Source of the DNA: UJ101 sp965262705
GTDB lineage: Bacteria > Bacteroidota > Bacteroidia > Flavobacteriales > UJ101
Length of the DNA: 64,000 bases
Reading direction: 5' to 3'
NCBI GenBank assembly: GCA_965262705.1
Contig: OZ253556.1
Location: forward strand, 1,984,001-2,048,000
In this document: piece after piece, positions 43,853 to 52,286 of the stretch
Layout: each line of letters begins with the position of its first letter
How positions within the stretch are numbered: the stretch's first letter is position 1
The notes under the pieces: generated by a model
The model's input: the letters and a program-made list of their open reading frames with translations, nothing else
Told to the model about the DNA's origin: nothing
Databases searched by the model: none
Translations under genes and position numbers: made by a program

Positions 43853-46237
43853 TTAACTTCTTATTATTACTTTTTTCTTAATTTTTCCAACAATATTTGT
43901 AGAAATGGAAGCAAAAATCACTACTGAGATTGAGCTAAGGGGCATTAAAATAGCAGCAACCAGTGGAGAAAGGCGTCCTAATACTGCAAAGTACAACCCA
44001 ATAGTATTATAAAAAAAACTTATGATAAAACTTACTTTCAAAAGTCTTCTGGCGATTCTTGACAGATGAAGTAGTGAAGGAATCATCTGAAAAGATTTGC
44101 CTTCTAAAATTCCATCACATGAGGGGGAAAAACGGTTTATATTATCCGTTACAGAAATACCTACATTACTTTGCTTAAGCGCACCCGAATCATTTAGCCC
44201 ATCACCAATCATCATAACTTCTTCACCTTTTTCCTGCCTTTTTTTTATATGATTTAGCTTATTATGAGGCGTTTGGTTAAAAAGTAATGAACTTTCTGAA
44301 AATTTCATTTTTTTAAGGTTTTCTTTTTCTGCTTCATTATCTCCTGAAAGAACGGATAGTGTAAATCGCGTGATTAAATTTTTTATAACTCGGGGCAATG
44401 ATTTTCGATATTGATTTTCTATACTAAAATAACCCCGTATTTCTGATTCTATTTTTAAATAAACCTTCGTTTGATTAATTTTAGAATCAGCAGTAACCCC
44501 TACAAATGCAGGCGATCCTAATTTCCATTCTTTTCCCGCGATTAATGCTTGAATTCCTTTTCCTGAAACTTCTTTATATTCCTGAATATCAAACGCCTTA
44601 TGCTCTTTTAAAGTGTCATAAATAATACTACTCAGCGGATGTGTGGAATTTTTTACTAGTGATTTTATTGTACTTTTTTCTTTTTCTGAAAGCGCTTTCC
44701 CCACAAAAGCCACTTTTGCTGTATTACTTTCCGTAAGGGTGCCCGTTTTATCAAACACAATATGGTCAATATGTGACATGTTTTCAATGGTAGTAATATC
44801 CTTCACATAAAGTCCTCGTTTTGCCATGATCCGCATCATATTTCCAAGGATAAAGGGCGCAGATAATGCCAGCGCACAAGGGCAGGCAACGATTAAAACC
44901 GCCGTTACAATTTCAAAAGCGCGCGAAGGGTCAATAAACCACCATATAACACCAGATGTCAATGCTATACAAAGAACGATAAGGGTGAATATTCCACTTA
45001 TTTTGTCGGTTATAATTTTAAAATTATCTTTTTTCTTAAAAATTTTATTATTCCATAATTTTACCAAATAGCTTTGATCTACTGGTTTAATAATTTCAAC
45101 CTCAATAGCGCTGCCCATTTGCTTACCGCCGGCAAAAATTTTATCTCCGCTGTTCTTTTTTACCAGACGGGATTCTCCTGTAATAAAACTATTGTCTATA
45201 GCCGCCTGCCCGTTAATTAAAATAGCATCTGCCGGAATAATCTCTTCATTTCGTATTAAAATTCTATCTCCTTTTTTTAATTCAGATAAAATAATATTTT
45301 TTTCCTCTGAATCAACAATTTTAGTAACCGCAATGGGGTAGAAAGATTTATAGTCATGATCAAAAGAAAGGCTTTTATAGGTACTTTGTTGAAAGAGTTT
45401 GCCCAGCAGCAAGAGAAATACAAAGGCGGCAAGACTTTCAAAATAACCCCAGCCTATACCGCTTACTACCTCATAAGTGCTCCTCCCAAACAGCGTTAAA
45501 ATTCCTATCGAAATCGGAAGGTCAATGTTAAGATTATTGTATTCGATTCCTTTAAAAGCTGATTTTAGATAATCTTGAGCTGAAAAAAAAACAACGGGAA
45601 GGTTTAATAACAGCATGATCCATCCGAAAAATGTTTTAAATTCTATAAGCCATTTACCATCCCCGCCGACATAACCCGGGAAAGCCAGCAGCATACTATT
45701 TCCGGCAGCAAAAAAGGCAACTGCCAGTTGAACAAGTAACCGACGATCGATATAGTTTTTTTTCTTTTTTTCTGAGGTTTCTAAGGATATAACCGGCTTG
45801 TACCCTAGTTCAGTCAGAAACTTTGCCAATTCAGATAAGGGATAAGCCCGGCTTTTGTAAGTGATAGTTACTGTCTTTTGAGTAAAATTAACTGCGCATT
45901 GCGTAACGTGTTCATTAATTTTTGATAAACTTTCTAAGAGCCAAATGCAGGATGTGCAGTGTATTACCGGAATAAAGAAAGTAACTACCGTGTGATCCCC
46001 ATCAGAGAAGTCAATGATTTTATTAAATACTTCTTCGGTATCGAGAAAGTTAAACTGGTATAAATTTTTTTTGTCTGGGGTAACGCCCGGTGATTTATTT
46101 AACTTATAGAAATCAGATAATTCATTCTCATTTAAAATTTCATATACCGTTTTACATCCATTACAGCAAAAATTCTTTTCACCTATGGTACAAATATTTT
46201 CTTCACATTTTCTTCCGCAATGGTAGCAGGTTTTCAT
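43853..46237 (-). CDS. ccoI: cbb3-associated copper P-type ATPase CcoI
   Basis: A 794-aa P1B-type ATPase supplying copper for cbb3 oxidase assembly. The N-terminus has a cysteine-rich zinc/heavy-metal region (CYHCGRKCEENIC, FCCNGCKTVYEILNE) and an HMA domain with HCTSCIWLLE. The membrane metal site is CPC in VACPCALALSAPF; the phosphorylation site is DKTGTLTES; the hinge is GDGLNDSGALKQSNVG. At this length and position it is CcoI/FixI rather than CopA. It begins the cluster. Confidence 0.95.
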   Translation of the reverse strand: MKTCYHCGRKCEENICTIGEKNFCCNGCKTVYEILNENELSDFYKLNKSPGVTPDKKNLYQFNFLDTEEVFNKIIDFSDGDHTVVTFFIPVIHCTSCIWLLESLSKINEHVTQCAVNFTQKTVTITYKSRAYPLSELAKFLTELGYKPVISLETSEKKKKNYIDRRLLVQLAVAFFAAGNSMLLAFPGYVGGDGKWLIEFKTFFGWIMLLLNLPVVFFSAQDYLKSAFKGIEYNNLNIDLPISIGILTLFGRSTYEVVSGIGWGYFESLAAFVFLLLLGKLFQQSTYKSLSFDHDYKSFYPIAVTKIVDSEEKNIILSELKKGDRILIRNEEIIPADAILINGQAAIDNSFITGESRLVKKNSGDKIFAGGKQMGSAIEVEIIKPVDQSYLVKLWNNKIFKKKDNFKIITDKISGIFTLIVLCIALTSGVIWWFIDPSRAFEIVTAVLIVACPCALALSAPFILGNMMRIMAKRGLYVKDITTIENMSHIDHIVFDKTGTLTESNTAKVAFVGKALSEKEKSTIKSLVKNSTHPLSSIIYDTLKEHKAFDIQEYKEVSGKGIQALIAGKEWKLGSPAFVGVTADSKINQTKVYLKIESEIRGYFSIENQYRKSLPRVIKNLITRFTLSVLSGDNEAEKENLKKMKFSESSLLFNQTPHNKLNHIKKRQEKGEEVMMIGDGLNDSGALKQSNVGISVTDNINRFSPSCDGILEGKSFQMIPSLLHLSRIARRLLKVSFIISFFYNTIGLYFAVLGRLSPLVAAILMPLSSISVVIFASISTNIVGKIKKKVIIRS

Positions 46238-46272
46238 TATTAGAGAATTATTAATGCATAGAATAATTTCTA

Positions 46273-47295
46273 TTAATTCGTTTCTTTATTTACCAATTTA
46301 CTTTTCTTTATCCACGGTATCATTTCGCGCAGCTTTTCTCCGGTCTTTTCAATTAAATGATCGCTTCCTTCCTTTCTTTTTTGCTTCATGAAAGGATACC
46401 CCGCTTTTCCTTCTTCAATAAATTTTTTGGCAAAAGACCCGTCTTGAATTTCTGATAAAATGGCTTTCATAGCTTTTTTAGATTCATTATTTATCACGCG
46501 AGGACCACTTAAATAATCACCAAATTCAGCGGTATTGGAAACAGAATAGCGCATGTCTGAGATTCCTCCTTCAAACATTAAATCAACAATTAATTTTAAT
46601 TCATGCAAGCATTCAAAATAAGCCATCTCAGCGGGATATCCTGCTTCGATCAATGTTTCAAAACCGGTTTGTACCAGCGCCGTAACCCCGCCGCAAAGTA
46701 CCGCCTGTTCTCCAAATAAATCCGTTTCTGTTTCATCTTTAAAATTAGTCTCTATAATTCCTGCACGCCCTCCTCCAATGGCAGAAGCATAAGATAAAGC
46801 GAGGGCTTTTGTTTCGCCGCCGGGATCTTTTTCTACTGCTATCAAATCCGGAATTCCTCTTCCTTTTATAAACTCATTCCGTACGGTATGCCCGGGTGCT
46901 TTCGGTGCAATCATCATTACATTAATCCCTTCTGCGGGGTTAATTAAATCGTATAAAATGTTAAACCCGTGCGCAAAAGCGATAGTGGCGCCTGTTTTTA
47001 AGTTAGGCGCTATTTCATTTTCATAGACTTTTTTTTGCGTTTCATCCGGTAGTAGAATCATAACCACATCAGCCTTGGCAACGGCTTCAGCGACGGTTAA
47101 GACGTTAAACTTTTTTGCTTCCGCTTTAGCCCATGAAGTTCCTCCCTTTCTTAATCCTACAAAAACCTCTACCCCTGAATCTCTTAAATTCTCTGCATGT
47201 GCGTGTCCTTGCGAACCAAAACCGATCACGGCTACTTTTTTTGATTGTATAAGACTTAAATCACAATCCTTGTCGTAATAAACATTTAATTCCAT
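46273..47295 (-). CDS. ilvC: Ketol-acid reductoisomerase, class I
   Basis: Isomerises and reduces acetolactate or acetohydroxybutyrate in valine and isoleucine synthesis. The NADPH loop is VAVIGFGSQGHAHAENLRDSG; MMIAPKAPGHTVRNEF and DLFGEQAVLCGG with the Mg-binding acids, and YFECLHELKLIVDLM follow. At 340 aa it is the short class I form. It stands alone here, without ilvB, ilvN or ilvD next to it, and a mobile repeat lies 24 bases upstream of the start. Confidence 0.95.
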   Translation of the reverse strand: MELNVYYDKDCDLSLIQSKKVAVIGFGSQGHAHAENLRDSGVEVFVGLRKGGTSWAKAEAKKFNVLTVAEAVAKADVVMILLPDETQKKVYENEIAPNLKTGATIAFAHGFNILYDLINPAEGINVMMIAPKAPGHTVRNEFIKGRGIPDLIAVEKDPGGETKALALSYASAIGGGRAGIIETNFKDETETDLFGEQAVLCGGVTALVQTGFETLIEAGYPAEMAYFECLHELKLIVDLMFEGGISDMRYSVSNTAEFGDYLSGPRVINNESKKAMKAILSEIQDGSFAKKFIEEGKAGYPFMKQKRKEGSDHLIEKTGEKLREMIPWIKKSKLVNKETN

Positions 47296-47319
47296 TGTAT
47301 TATTTTTTATTTATATTCT

Positions 47320-47506
47320 GAGACCGTTGCATAACATATAAAAAAGCATGAAAAAGAAAGCATCTAACTTCAAACTGCTTCCTTCTCAAAAAATTAAAAT
47401 ACTCACAACCAAAAGGTTGCTCCGGTGTTTAATTTTTATTGAGCGTTGCATTTCGGCAAACTCAATACAAGCATTTTTTTGCTAGAATGCTTTTTGCAAC
47501 GGTCTC
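47320..47506 (+). repeat. Dispersed repeat, type copy, 187 bp, TSD ATTCT
   Basis: A complete forward element: GAGACCGTTGCATAACATAT, AAACTGCTTCCTTCTC, CAACCAAAAGGTTG hairpin, GGTGTTTAATTTTTAT, GTTGCATTTCGGCAAACTC, ending TTTTTGCAACGGTCTC. It is flanked by ATTCT at 47315-47319 and 47507-47511. Confidence 0.95.
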
Positions 47507-47534
47507 ATTCTGTTTTAATTCCTACCCGGTCAGT

Positions 47535-47645
47535 GAGACCTTTAGCTTACGCTGACTTGCATAATAGATAAAAAACATAAAATCTAAAGCATTTTCTTGC
47601 TAAAGTGCTTTTTGCAACTGCAAGTCAGCGTAAGCTAAAGGTCTC
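47535..47645. repeat. Variant dispersed repeat with TTTAGC ends, 111 bp
   Basis: GAGACCTTTAGCTTACGCTG to CGTAAGCTAAAGGTCTC: the inverted repeats extend ~20 bases, and the flanks CAGT/ACTG continue the palindrome. It represents a second TIR subtype (TTTAGC instead of GTTGCA). Confidence 0.8.
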
Positions 47646-47698
47646 ACTGTAAGTTTAATATTTGCCAAAGGTAATAATCTTATTATAAAATGACCTCT

Positions 47699-47912
47699 TT
47701 ATATCGTTGCAGAATACATAAAAAAGTATAAAGGCAAAAGCATCTCGCTTCAAGCTGCTTTATTATCTTGACGAACTCGGTAATCCTAAACTCAGATGCA
47801 TAGAATTCTCACAACCAAAAGGTTGCTACGGTATTTAATTTTTATCGAGCATTTCATTTTATTAGCTTGTGCTGACTTTCCGTTGCTAAATTACTTTTTG
47901 CAAAGGTTTTTC
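47699..47912 (+). repeat. Degenerate dispersed repeat
   Basis: Worn ends (CTCTTTATATCGTTGCAG and TTTTTGCAAAGGTTTTT) around recognisable modules, CTCACAACCAAAAGGTTGCT and GTATTTAATTTTTATC. The remaining gap to 48082 shows nothing recognisable. Confidence 0.65.
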
Positions 47913-48082
47913 ACCTTTATTATTTATAGGTCTTATTGCCGCATTTACGACAAGAATAACCTTTTTGTCACTTTAATTCACTAAATATTCCTTGCAATCC
48001 AAGTTTTTTTTGAACCGTTCAACAGGTTTTGACCTTCAAAAATATCCATAATGTTTTATGGACCTCAAAGATAAGTAATTAT

Positions 48083-48331
48083 CTACTGACCTTTAAATAT
48101 CTTTTTTAAGATGATAACAAAAAATATAAGAAATATCAAGAAACTGATAAAACTGCATATGATTCTCCATATTTCATGGTGCCCTAATTGACCTGTAACA
48201 ACTTTGATAAAAGTATAAGCAGAATAAAGTGTAGTAAGCATTGCATAAATGCCCCAAAATAGGCAACGTTTAGAACTATCTTTTTTAAATAGTGTGAAAT
48301 ATAATCCTATAATATATTTTTTTAATCTCAT
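48083..48331 (-). CDS. Small two-helix membrane protein, candidate immunity protein
   Basis: An 82-aa basic protein with two hydrophobic segments (LFWGIYAMLTTLYSAYTFIK and WRIICSFISFLIFLIFFVII). It follows the glycine-zipper peptide gene by 15 bases on the same strand. I recognise no family. Size, topology and position match the immunity proteins of small pore-forming bacteriocins, but this is inference from context only. Confidence 0.5.
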   Translation of the reverse strand: MRLKKYIIGLYFTLFKKDSSKRCLFWGIYAMLTTLYSAYTFIKVVTGQLGHHEIWRIICSFISFLIFLIFFVIILKKIFKGQ

Positions 48332-48346
48332 GTCATGACAAATTTT

Positions 48347-48634
48347 TTAATTGCATGCAGCACCTGCACCTGCAAGTCCTCCAGCAATAGCCCCGATAGC
48401 CGCTCCAGGGACTGAACCGACAATCGGAATAGTTACTGTACCTACTCCAGTGCCTTCAAGTGCGCCCAAACCAGCACCTCCAAGTATTCCCGCAACGCAT
48501 CTACCCCAACTAGACCACCAACTACTTTCTTCATTGATAAAATAACTATTTGTCTCAAGTAACAGAGCAGATGAACTATCAAGAGTATCCATCCAATCAA
48601 TAAAAGCATTCATAAAAGCAATCTGATTAATCAA
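48347..48634 (-). CDS. Glycine-zipper, bacteriocin-like small protein
   Basis: A 95-aa product in two parts. Residues 1-45 are polar and acidic (MNAFIDWMDTLDSSS). Residues ~48-95 are almost only Gly, Ala, Val, Leu and Ile with repeated GxxxG patterns (GAGLGALEGTGVG, GAAIGAIAGGLAGAG). One cysteine precedes the zipper (WGRC) and one follows it (GAACN), so a disulfide is possible. The pattern fits membrane-inserting glycine-zipper toxins and class II bacteriocins. No export gene is adjacent. The start overlaps the upstream lipoprotein stop by four bases. Confidence 0.55.
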   Translation of the reverse strand: MINQIAFMNAFIDWMDTLDSSSALLLETNSYFINEESSWWSSWGRCVAGILGGAGLGALEGTGVGTVTIPIVGSVPGAAIGAIAGGLAGAGAACN

Positions 48635-49041
48635 AACTTGCTTTTTAGGGATTTACTGTTTAGTACCGCTGAATTTAAATACGCAAGGTGAGTTTTATAA
48701 GCATTTTTTGATTCAAATTGGGGAGCAATTTGAATTTGTAAAACAAAGTTGATAAACTCTGAAGAATAACCAGTATTCTTATCAGAGTTTTCGGATGGCT
48801 GTGTGGAATGATTTTTCAGTGTTATTCCAAGTCGTGTTATTTCATCCAAATAGATATCATCAATTTGTTTATCAGAAATATTTTCGTTCGATGATAGTAC
48901 AATTTTTACCGTATCATCAAAACCAGTTATCAATTTTGCAATCATCTCATTATCGGGTTTTAGCTTATTTTCAAATGTTTCATCTTCATTACAACCTAAA
49001 GTCCCAAGCATTATACAAACTGCTAAAATTATTTTTTTCAT
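48631..49041 (-). CDS. Small lipoprotein of unknown function
   Basis: A 136-aa protein with a textbook lipoprotein signal (lipobox LGTLGC, cysteine at residue ~17) and a helical, polar body with no recognised domain. It is the first gene of a tight three-gene minus-strand unit with the glycine-zipper protein and the two-helix protein. Its start is five bases from the structured repeat at 49047-49170, which probably carries the promoter or leader. It could be a periplasmic-side immunity or chaperone protein; this is speculative. Confidence 0.6.
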   Translation of the reverse strand: MKKIILAVCIMLGTLGCNEDETFENKLKPDNEMIAKLITGFDDTVKIVLSSNENISDKQIDDIYLDEITRLGITLKNHSTQPSENSDKNTGYSSEFINFVLQIQIAPQFESKNAYKTHLAYLNSAVLNSKSLKSKF

Positions 49042-49046
49042 TTTTT

Positions 49047-49170
49047 GTTATATTTAAAATGATACTTACTCCGGTTTTTAACGTGCAATTTTTTTGTTTG
49101 ATTCCCACGGCTGGATGATATATGAGAAGTGCGCTGCTAAGGCAGCGCCGGATAAGGTACAGCCGGTTTA
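49047..49170 (-). repeat. Structured repeat, family 3 (copy 1)
   Basis: On the minus strand it reads CCGGCTGTACCTTATCC, hairpin GCGCTGC-CTTA-GCAGCGC, then CATCCAGCCGTGGGAATC. The CGGCTG/CAGCCG arms can enclose the hairpin. It ends five bases before the start of the lipoprotein gene at 49041. Nearly identical copies lie at 49498-49640 and 50455-50569. Confidence 0.85.
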
Positions 49171-49497
49171 AGTTTTTACCTTTGAAAATATCATCAAAAC
49201 GTCAGCAATATTTTTTATTAACTCATTATTTTGATACTTATAATCATCTCACGTTGAACCGCCGGATTAAATCCCTTTGGCGACTTATTAGCTTAGAAAT
49301 CCTAAAGACGGTTGCGCTAAATTGCATCTTCCATTACCGCATCTTCATTAAGGGTCAACCAAGTTGTAAAGTCCACAAGACAGGTTCTTTAAAAGGACTA
49401 TCCGCTTCCTCCCTCAAACAATTTGCTGAGATAAATGGTATGCCTCGCCATATTTGTGGAGAGAGCATCATTTTTAAGTTTTATAGCCTAAAGCCTT
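49171..49497. other. Interval between structured repeats, no convincing gene
   Basis: A 128-codon plus-strand frame crosses this segment, but it begins inside the repeat and its product resembles nothing I know. The minus strand, which is the gene-bearing strand around it, offers only a short frame beginning MMLSPQIWRGIPF, with stops after ~38 codons. By analogy with its neighbours it may be a decayed cassette gene. Confidence 0.4.
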
Positions 49498-49640
49498 GTT
49501 ATATTTAAAATGATACTTACTCCGGTTTTTAACGTAATCACAGCATACTTTTTAGTTTTTTTTTTGTTTGATTCCCACGGCTGGATGATATATGAGAAGT
49601 GCGCTGCTAAGGCAGCGCCGGATAAGGTACAGCCGGTTTA
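49498..49640 (-). repeat. Structured repeat, family 3 (copy 2)
   Basis: The same sequence as 49047-49170 with an ~18-base insertion (AATCACAGCATACTTTTTAG) between its two halves. The GCGCTGC/GCAGCGC hairpin and the outer CGGCTG/CAGCCG arms are identical to copy 1. Confidence 0.85.
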
Positions 49641-49720
49641 AAAATAATTTTAGTTTCATTTTTAATTATTTTGTGGTAATCAATTTTTATTATGCTAATC
49701 TAATCCGCTAGTTAATTGCC

Positions 49721-50452
49721 TCACCATTTATACCATTCTTCCCGGTCCTGAAACACGGCTTTTAAAAAGGTGCTCGGTAAATAGGTAACTGCAGTTTTAA
49801 ATTTTTCGTGTTCTAGCTCCTCTCTGCATATAGTTGCACAACCTCCTTCATCAAGACATTCTTCAGCAGTTTTTGCTGCTTTCATTCTACTAGTGGCTTG
49901 TTTCTCCCAATCGCCTTTGCTTCCTCCACTACAATGAATAATGTATAAATAACGAGAATTCTTAACTGCATTGCGCAGGGTCTCTACATCATAAGTCTTT
50001 ATAAGATAGTCAGCAGTTTTCTCAGTAACTTTATCCCAAAATAGTGTTAAAAGATTATCTTTATCATCTTTAATGATTTTTACTTCTTCTAATGACACTT
50101 TTTGCCTGTATTTATCCCAAACGATATTAAATTCAATAAAATCATATCCTGTTGTCCTCATCTTCTCAATTTGTCGGAAAAGCATTTCAATTGCCTGAGT
50201 CAATTCCTCTTTAGAGGGATTCTTGCTTAAGGATATCGCTGGGTTAAGTATACTATTCTTATCTTTATGTAATTCACTTGACTCTTGCTGTCTTCTATTA
50301 GAAGGAATGGTTTGCGAACGACTTTCTAAATAAGCATCTCTATTGGGCTCTTCTGAACAACTTTTAATCATACTCATACTAGCCAAAATACATATAGTCA
50401 ATAGGGAAATAATCACATCATACTTTTTAGTTTTATATTTTTTTGTTTTCAT
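49721..50452 (-). CDS. Putative secreted protein or lipoprotein, unknown
   Basis: A 243-aa protein. A basic N-terminus is followed by a hydrophobic segment (VIISLLTICILASMSM) and IKSC, which is a poor but possible lipobox. The mature part is charged and helical; its C-terminal third has three cysteines in EECLDEGGCATICREEL. No family recognised. The start lies three bases from the third copy of the structured repeat, as in the lipoprotein at 48631-49041. It sits between two such repeats, like a cassette. Confidence 0.55.
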   Translation of the reverse strand: MKTKKYKTKKYDVIISLLTICILASMSMIKSCSEEPNRDAYLESRSQTIPSNRRQQESSELHKDKNSILNPAISLSKNPSKEELTQAIEMLFRQIEKMRTTGYDFIEFNIVWDKYRQKVSLEEVKIIKDDKDNLLTLFWDKVTEKTADYLIKTYDVETLRNAVKNSRYLYIIHCSGGSKGDWEKQATSRMKAAKTAEECLDEGGCATICREELEHEKFKTAVTYLPSTFLKAVFQDREEWYKW

Positions 50453-50454
50453 TT

Positions 50455-50569
50455 GTTTAAAATGATACCTACTTCGGTTTTAACTTGTTTTTTCGACTGA
50501 TTCCCACGGTTGGATAATATATGAGAAGTACGCTGCTTTAGCAGCGCCGGATAAGGTACAGCCGTTTTA
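50455..50569 (-). repeat. Structured repeat, family 3 (copy 3)
   Basis: A diverged copy. The hairpin is CGCTGC-TTTA-GCAGCG, and the outer arm is CGGTTG against CAGCCG, so pairing is kept through a G-T wobble. It lies three bases upstream of the 49721-50452 gene and ends just before the IS5-like element. Confidence 0.8.
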
Positions 50570-50579
50570 AAAATAATTT

Positions 50580-51852
50580 AAGACCATTGCAAAAAGTTTG
50601 AATGGGTTATATAATCTTTGTTTTTTAGTTTTTTTATTTTACCTACTGACTTATTCATCGATTTTTTACTGTTTTTTCATGTGTGTATGTACTATAAATA
50701 CTCCTTTATCCTCTTGTTTTACTCTATTTTTAACGATTAGACGCAAGTAGCCCCGGACTTCGATATAAATTATACCCGATCGCCTCCATTAGGTTTTGCG
50801 TATGCATCTTTGCTATCCCGCTATATCTTGCCACCCCGCTTGAAAACCATCGCTTTATACTTCCGAATGTCCGTTCTATTTTAAAGCTTGTTTCCCCTAT
50901 TCGTTTATTGAACCTCTTCTCAAAATCCGTTAATGGCTTTCCCCTTTTCGCTTTCTTCAGTATATGATTCTTTCGCTTTTTCCTCTTTAACAAACTCGCA
51001 TTTCTCTCTGATTCATCGCCCTTATCCCCTTTTAAGGGAATACCCGATGGCAGGTCTGCAGACGCTAAAACCTCCTGCAAATTGCTCACCTCGTTTACAC
51101 TTGCTTTGGTGGTTACTACTCCAACTACCAGACCTTCTTCATCGGTAACATAATGCTTTTTATACCCATAATAATACTTACCTCGCTTTTTTAACCAAAA
51201 GGCTTGTTTATCTACATTAACCTTATCATCTTTTTTTACGCACGCCTCTTTTTGCTCTCCGCTATCCTCTGTAACCTTATCATTCACCTTGCCTTTCGGT
51301 TTTAAGGGCGTCTCTATTACACTAGCATCTACTATCTCTCCTTTTTTGATGATGATTGGATGACGCGCTAATTGACCGTTGATCTCCTTAAATAGATGCT
51401 CGTAGGCATTCGCCTGCGCCATCAATGTTCTAAATCTACTCAAAGTACTATGATCAGGCGAGGATTGCTCTAGGTGTAAACCACAAAAATAACTGAACGA
51501 AAGACTGTCATTTATCCTATCTTCCACTTCATAATCGCTTAATCCATACCAGGTTTGTAATAAACACATCTTGAATAATAATAACCCATCATCACTCGGA
51601 CTGCCCGTCGCACTTTTCCCCTTATTATAATGACAGTTTATTATTTTACTTATTTTTTCCCAGTCTAACAAACGGTTTAACTCAGTGAAAAAAGACTTTT
51701 TTATCTTTCTTGTGCGTAAATCACAAATACTATCGGCTAAAGTAGGATGATGATATATTTTCATGCCATGAATATGCTATCCTTTTTAGATAAAATAACC
51801 GCTTAGTACCACTTCTTTTATATCTAATTTTTCATTACCTTGCAACGGTCTT
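50580..51852 (-). mobile_element. IS5-like insertion sequence
   Basis: About 1.27 kb with inverted ends AAGACCATTGCAA and TTGCAACGGTCTT, containing one complete transposase. If the element is taken as AGACC...GGTCT, TTTA is directly repeated on both sides (50577-50580 and 51852-51855), consistent with the four-base duplications of part of the IS5 family. Its ends match those of the dispersed repeats in nearly every position. Confidence 0.88.
50730..51764 (-). CDS. IS5 family transposase
   Basis: A 344-aa DDE transposase, apparently complete. The N-terminal domain contains LLLFKMCLLQTWYGLSDYEVEDRINDSLSFSYFCGL and DHSTLSRFR, typical of IS5. The catalytic residues are expected in EIVDASVIETP (first D), PLKGDKGDESERN (second D) and ETSFKIERTFGSIKRWF (E). 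A lysine-rich insert GKYYYGYKKHYVTDEEG is the Y(2)-type region. There is no frameshift, so it may be active and could act on the dispersed repeats. Confidence 0.92.
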   Translation of the reverse strand: MKIYHHPTLADSICDLRTRKIKKSFFTELNRLLDWEKISKIINCHYNKGKSATGSPSDDGLLLFKMCLLQTWYGLSDYEVEDRINDSLSFSYFCGLHLEQSSPDHSTLSRFRTLMAQANAYEHLFKEINGQLARHPIIIKKGEIVDASVIETPLKPKGKVNDKVTEDSGEQKEACVKKDDKVNVDKQAFWLKKRGKYYYGYKKHYVTDEEGLVVGVVTTKASVNEVSNLQEVLASADLPSGIPLKGDKGDESERNASLLKRKKRKNHILKKAKRGKPLTDFEKRFNKRIGETSFKIERTFGSIKRWFSSGVARYSGIAKMHTQNLMEAIGYNLYRSPGLLASNR

Positions 51853-51868
51853 TTATAGTTATCGCCCC

Positions 51869-52198
51869 GTGCGTTATATGATTAATGAGCAATATGTTAT
51901 CATTCAACGGCCTTTTTATCAAACAAAAATCCCTTTAAATAACATCAAAGAAATTAAACAAATCAGCTATGAAGAACTCTCTGCTCGTATTCGGCTTTTT
52001 GGTTCCAGTGGTTTCTTTGGGCATTTCGGCATTTACCACTCCACACATTTTGGCAAAATCTATATGAATGCCACTCAGCTGAATGATTTAGTACTAATCA
52101 TTCTTAAAAACCATAGAAAAATAGTTATTAGTCCTGAAAATGCTTTTCAATTTGTTCATCAAATAAAACGTTCTTCTCTTCCAAAACAAATTTGCTAA
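51869..52198 (+). pseudogene. PH-domain-like protein truncated by the IS
   Basis: The 109 codons from a GTG at 51869 encode the C-terminal part of a bacterial PH-like domain protein common in Bacteroidota: IIQRPFYQTKIPLNNIKEI, LFGSSGFFGHFGIYHSTHFG and YMNATQLNDLVLIIL. The same frame stays open back to the IS end (FYSYRPVRYMINEQ), so the N-terminal transmembrane part was removed when the IS arrived or afterwards. The missing 5' half is not on the other side of the IS, which indicates a deletion or rearrangement. Confidence 0.7.
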
Positions 52199-52200
52199 GT

Positions 52201-52243
52201 GAGACCTTTAGCTAAGCTAGTAAAATACTTTGTGAAAGGTCTC
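52201..52243. repeat. Minimal dispersed repeat, 43 bp
   Basis: GAGACCTTTAGCTAAGC to TTTGTGAAAGGTCTC, a near-palindrome between the PH remnant and ligA, whose 3' ends converge. The flanks do not match. Confidence 0.7.
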
Positions 52244-52286
52244 TTGTTTTTAGTTTGACCCGACTTTCTGTGTTCAACGCTATATT

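Noticed and set aside
47796..47984. Open frame of 62 codons
   Set aside because: It is repeat sequence; its product resembles the false N-terminus of the DUF349 gene because both read the same module.
49122..49508. 128-codon plus-strand frame between structured repeats
   Set aside because: It begins within a structured repeat, opposes the direction of neighbouring genes and resembles no family I know.
49047..50569. Integron attC sites
   Set aside because: The spacing with small genes is suggestive, but the conserved GTTRRRY / RYYYAAC core sites were not found at the stem ends and no integrase is present in the window.
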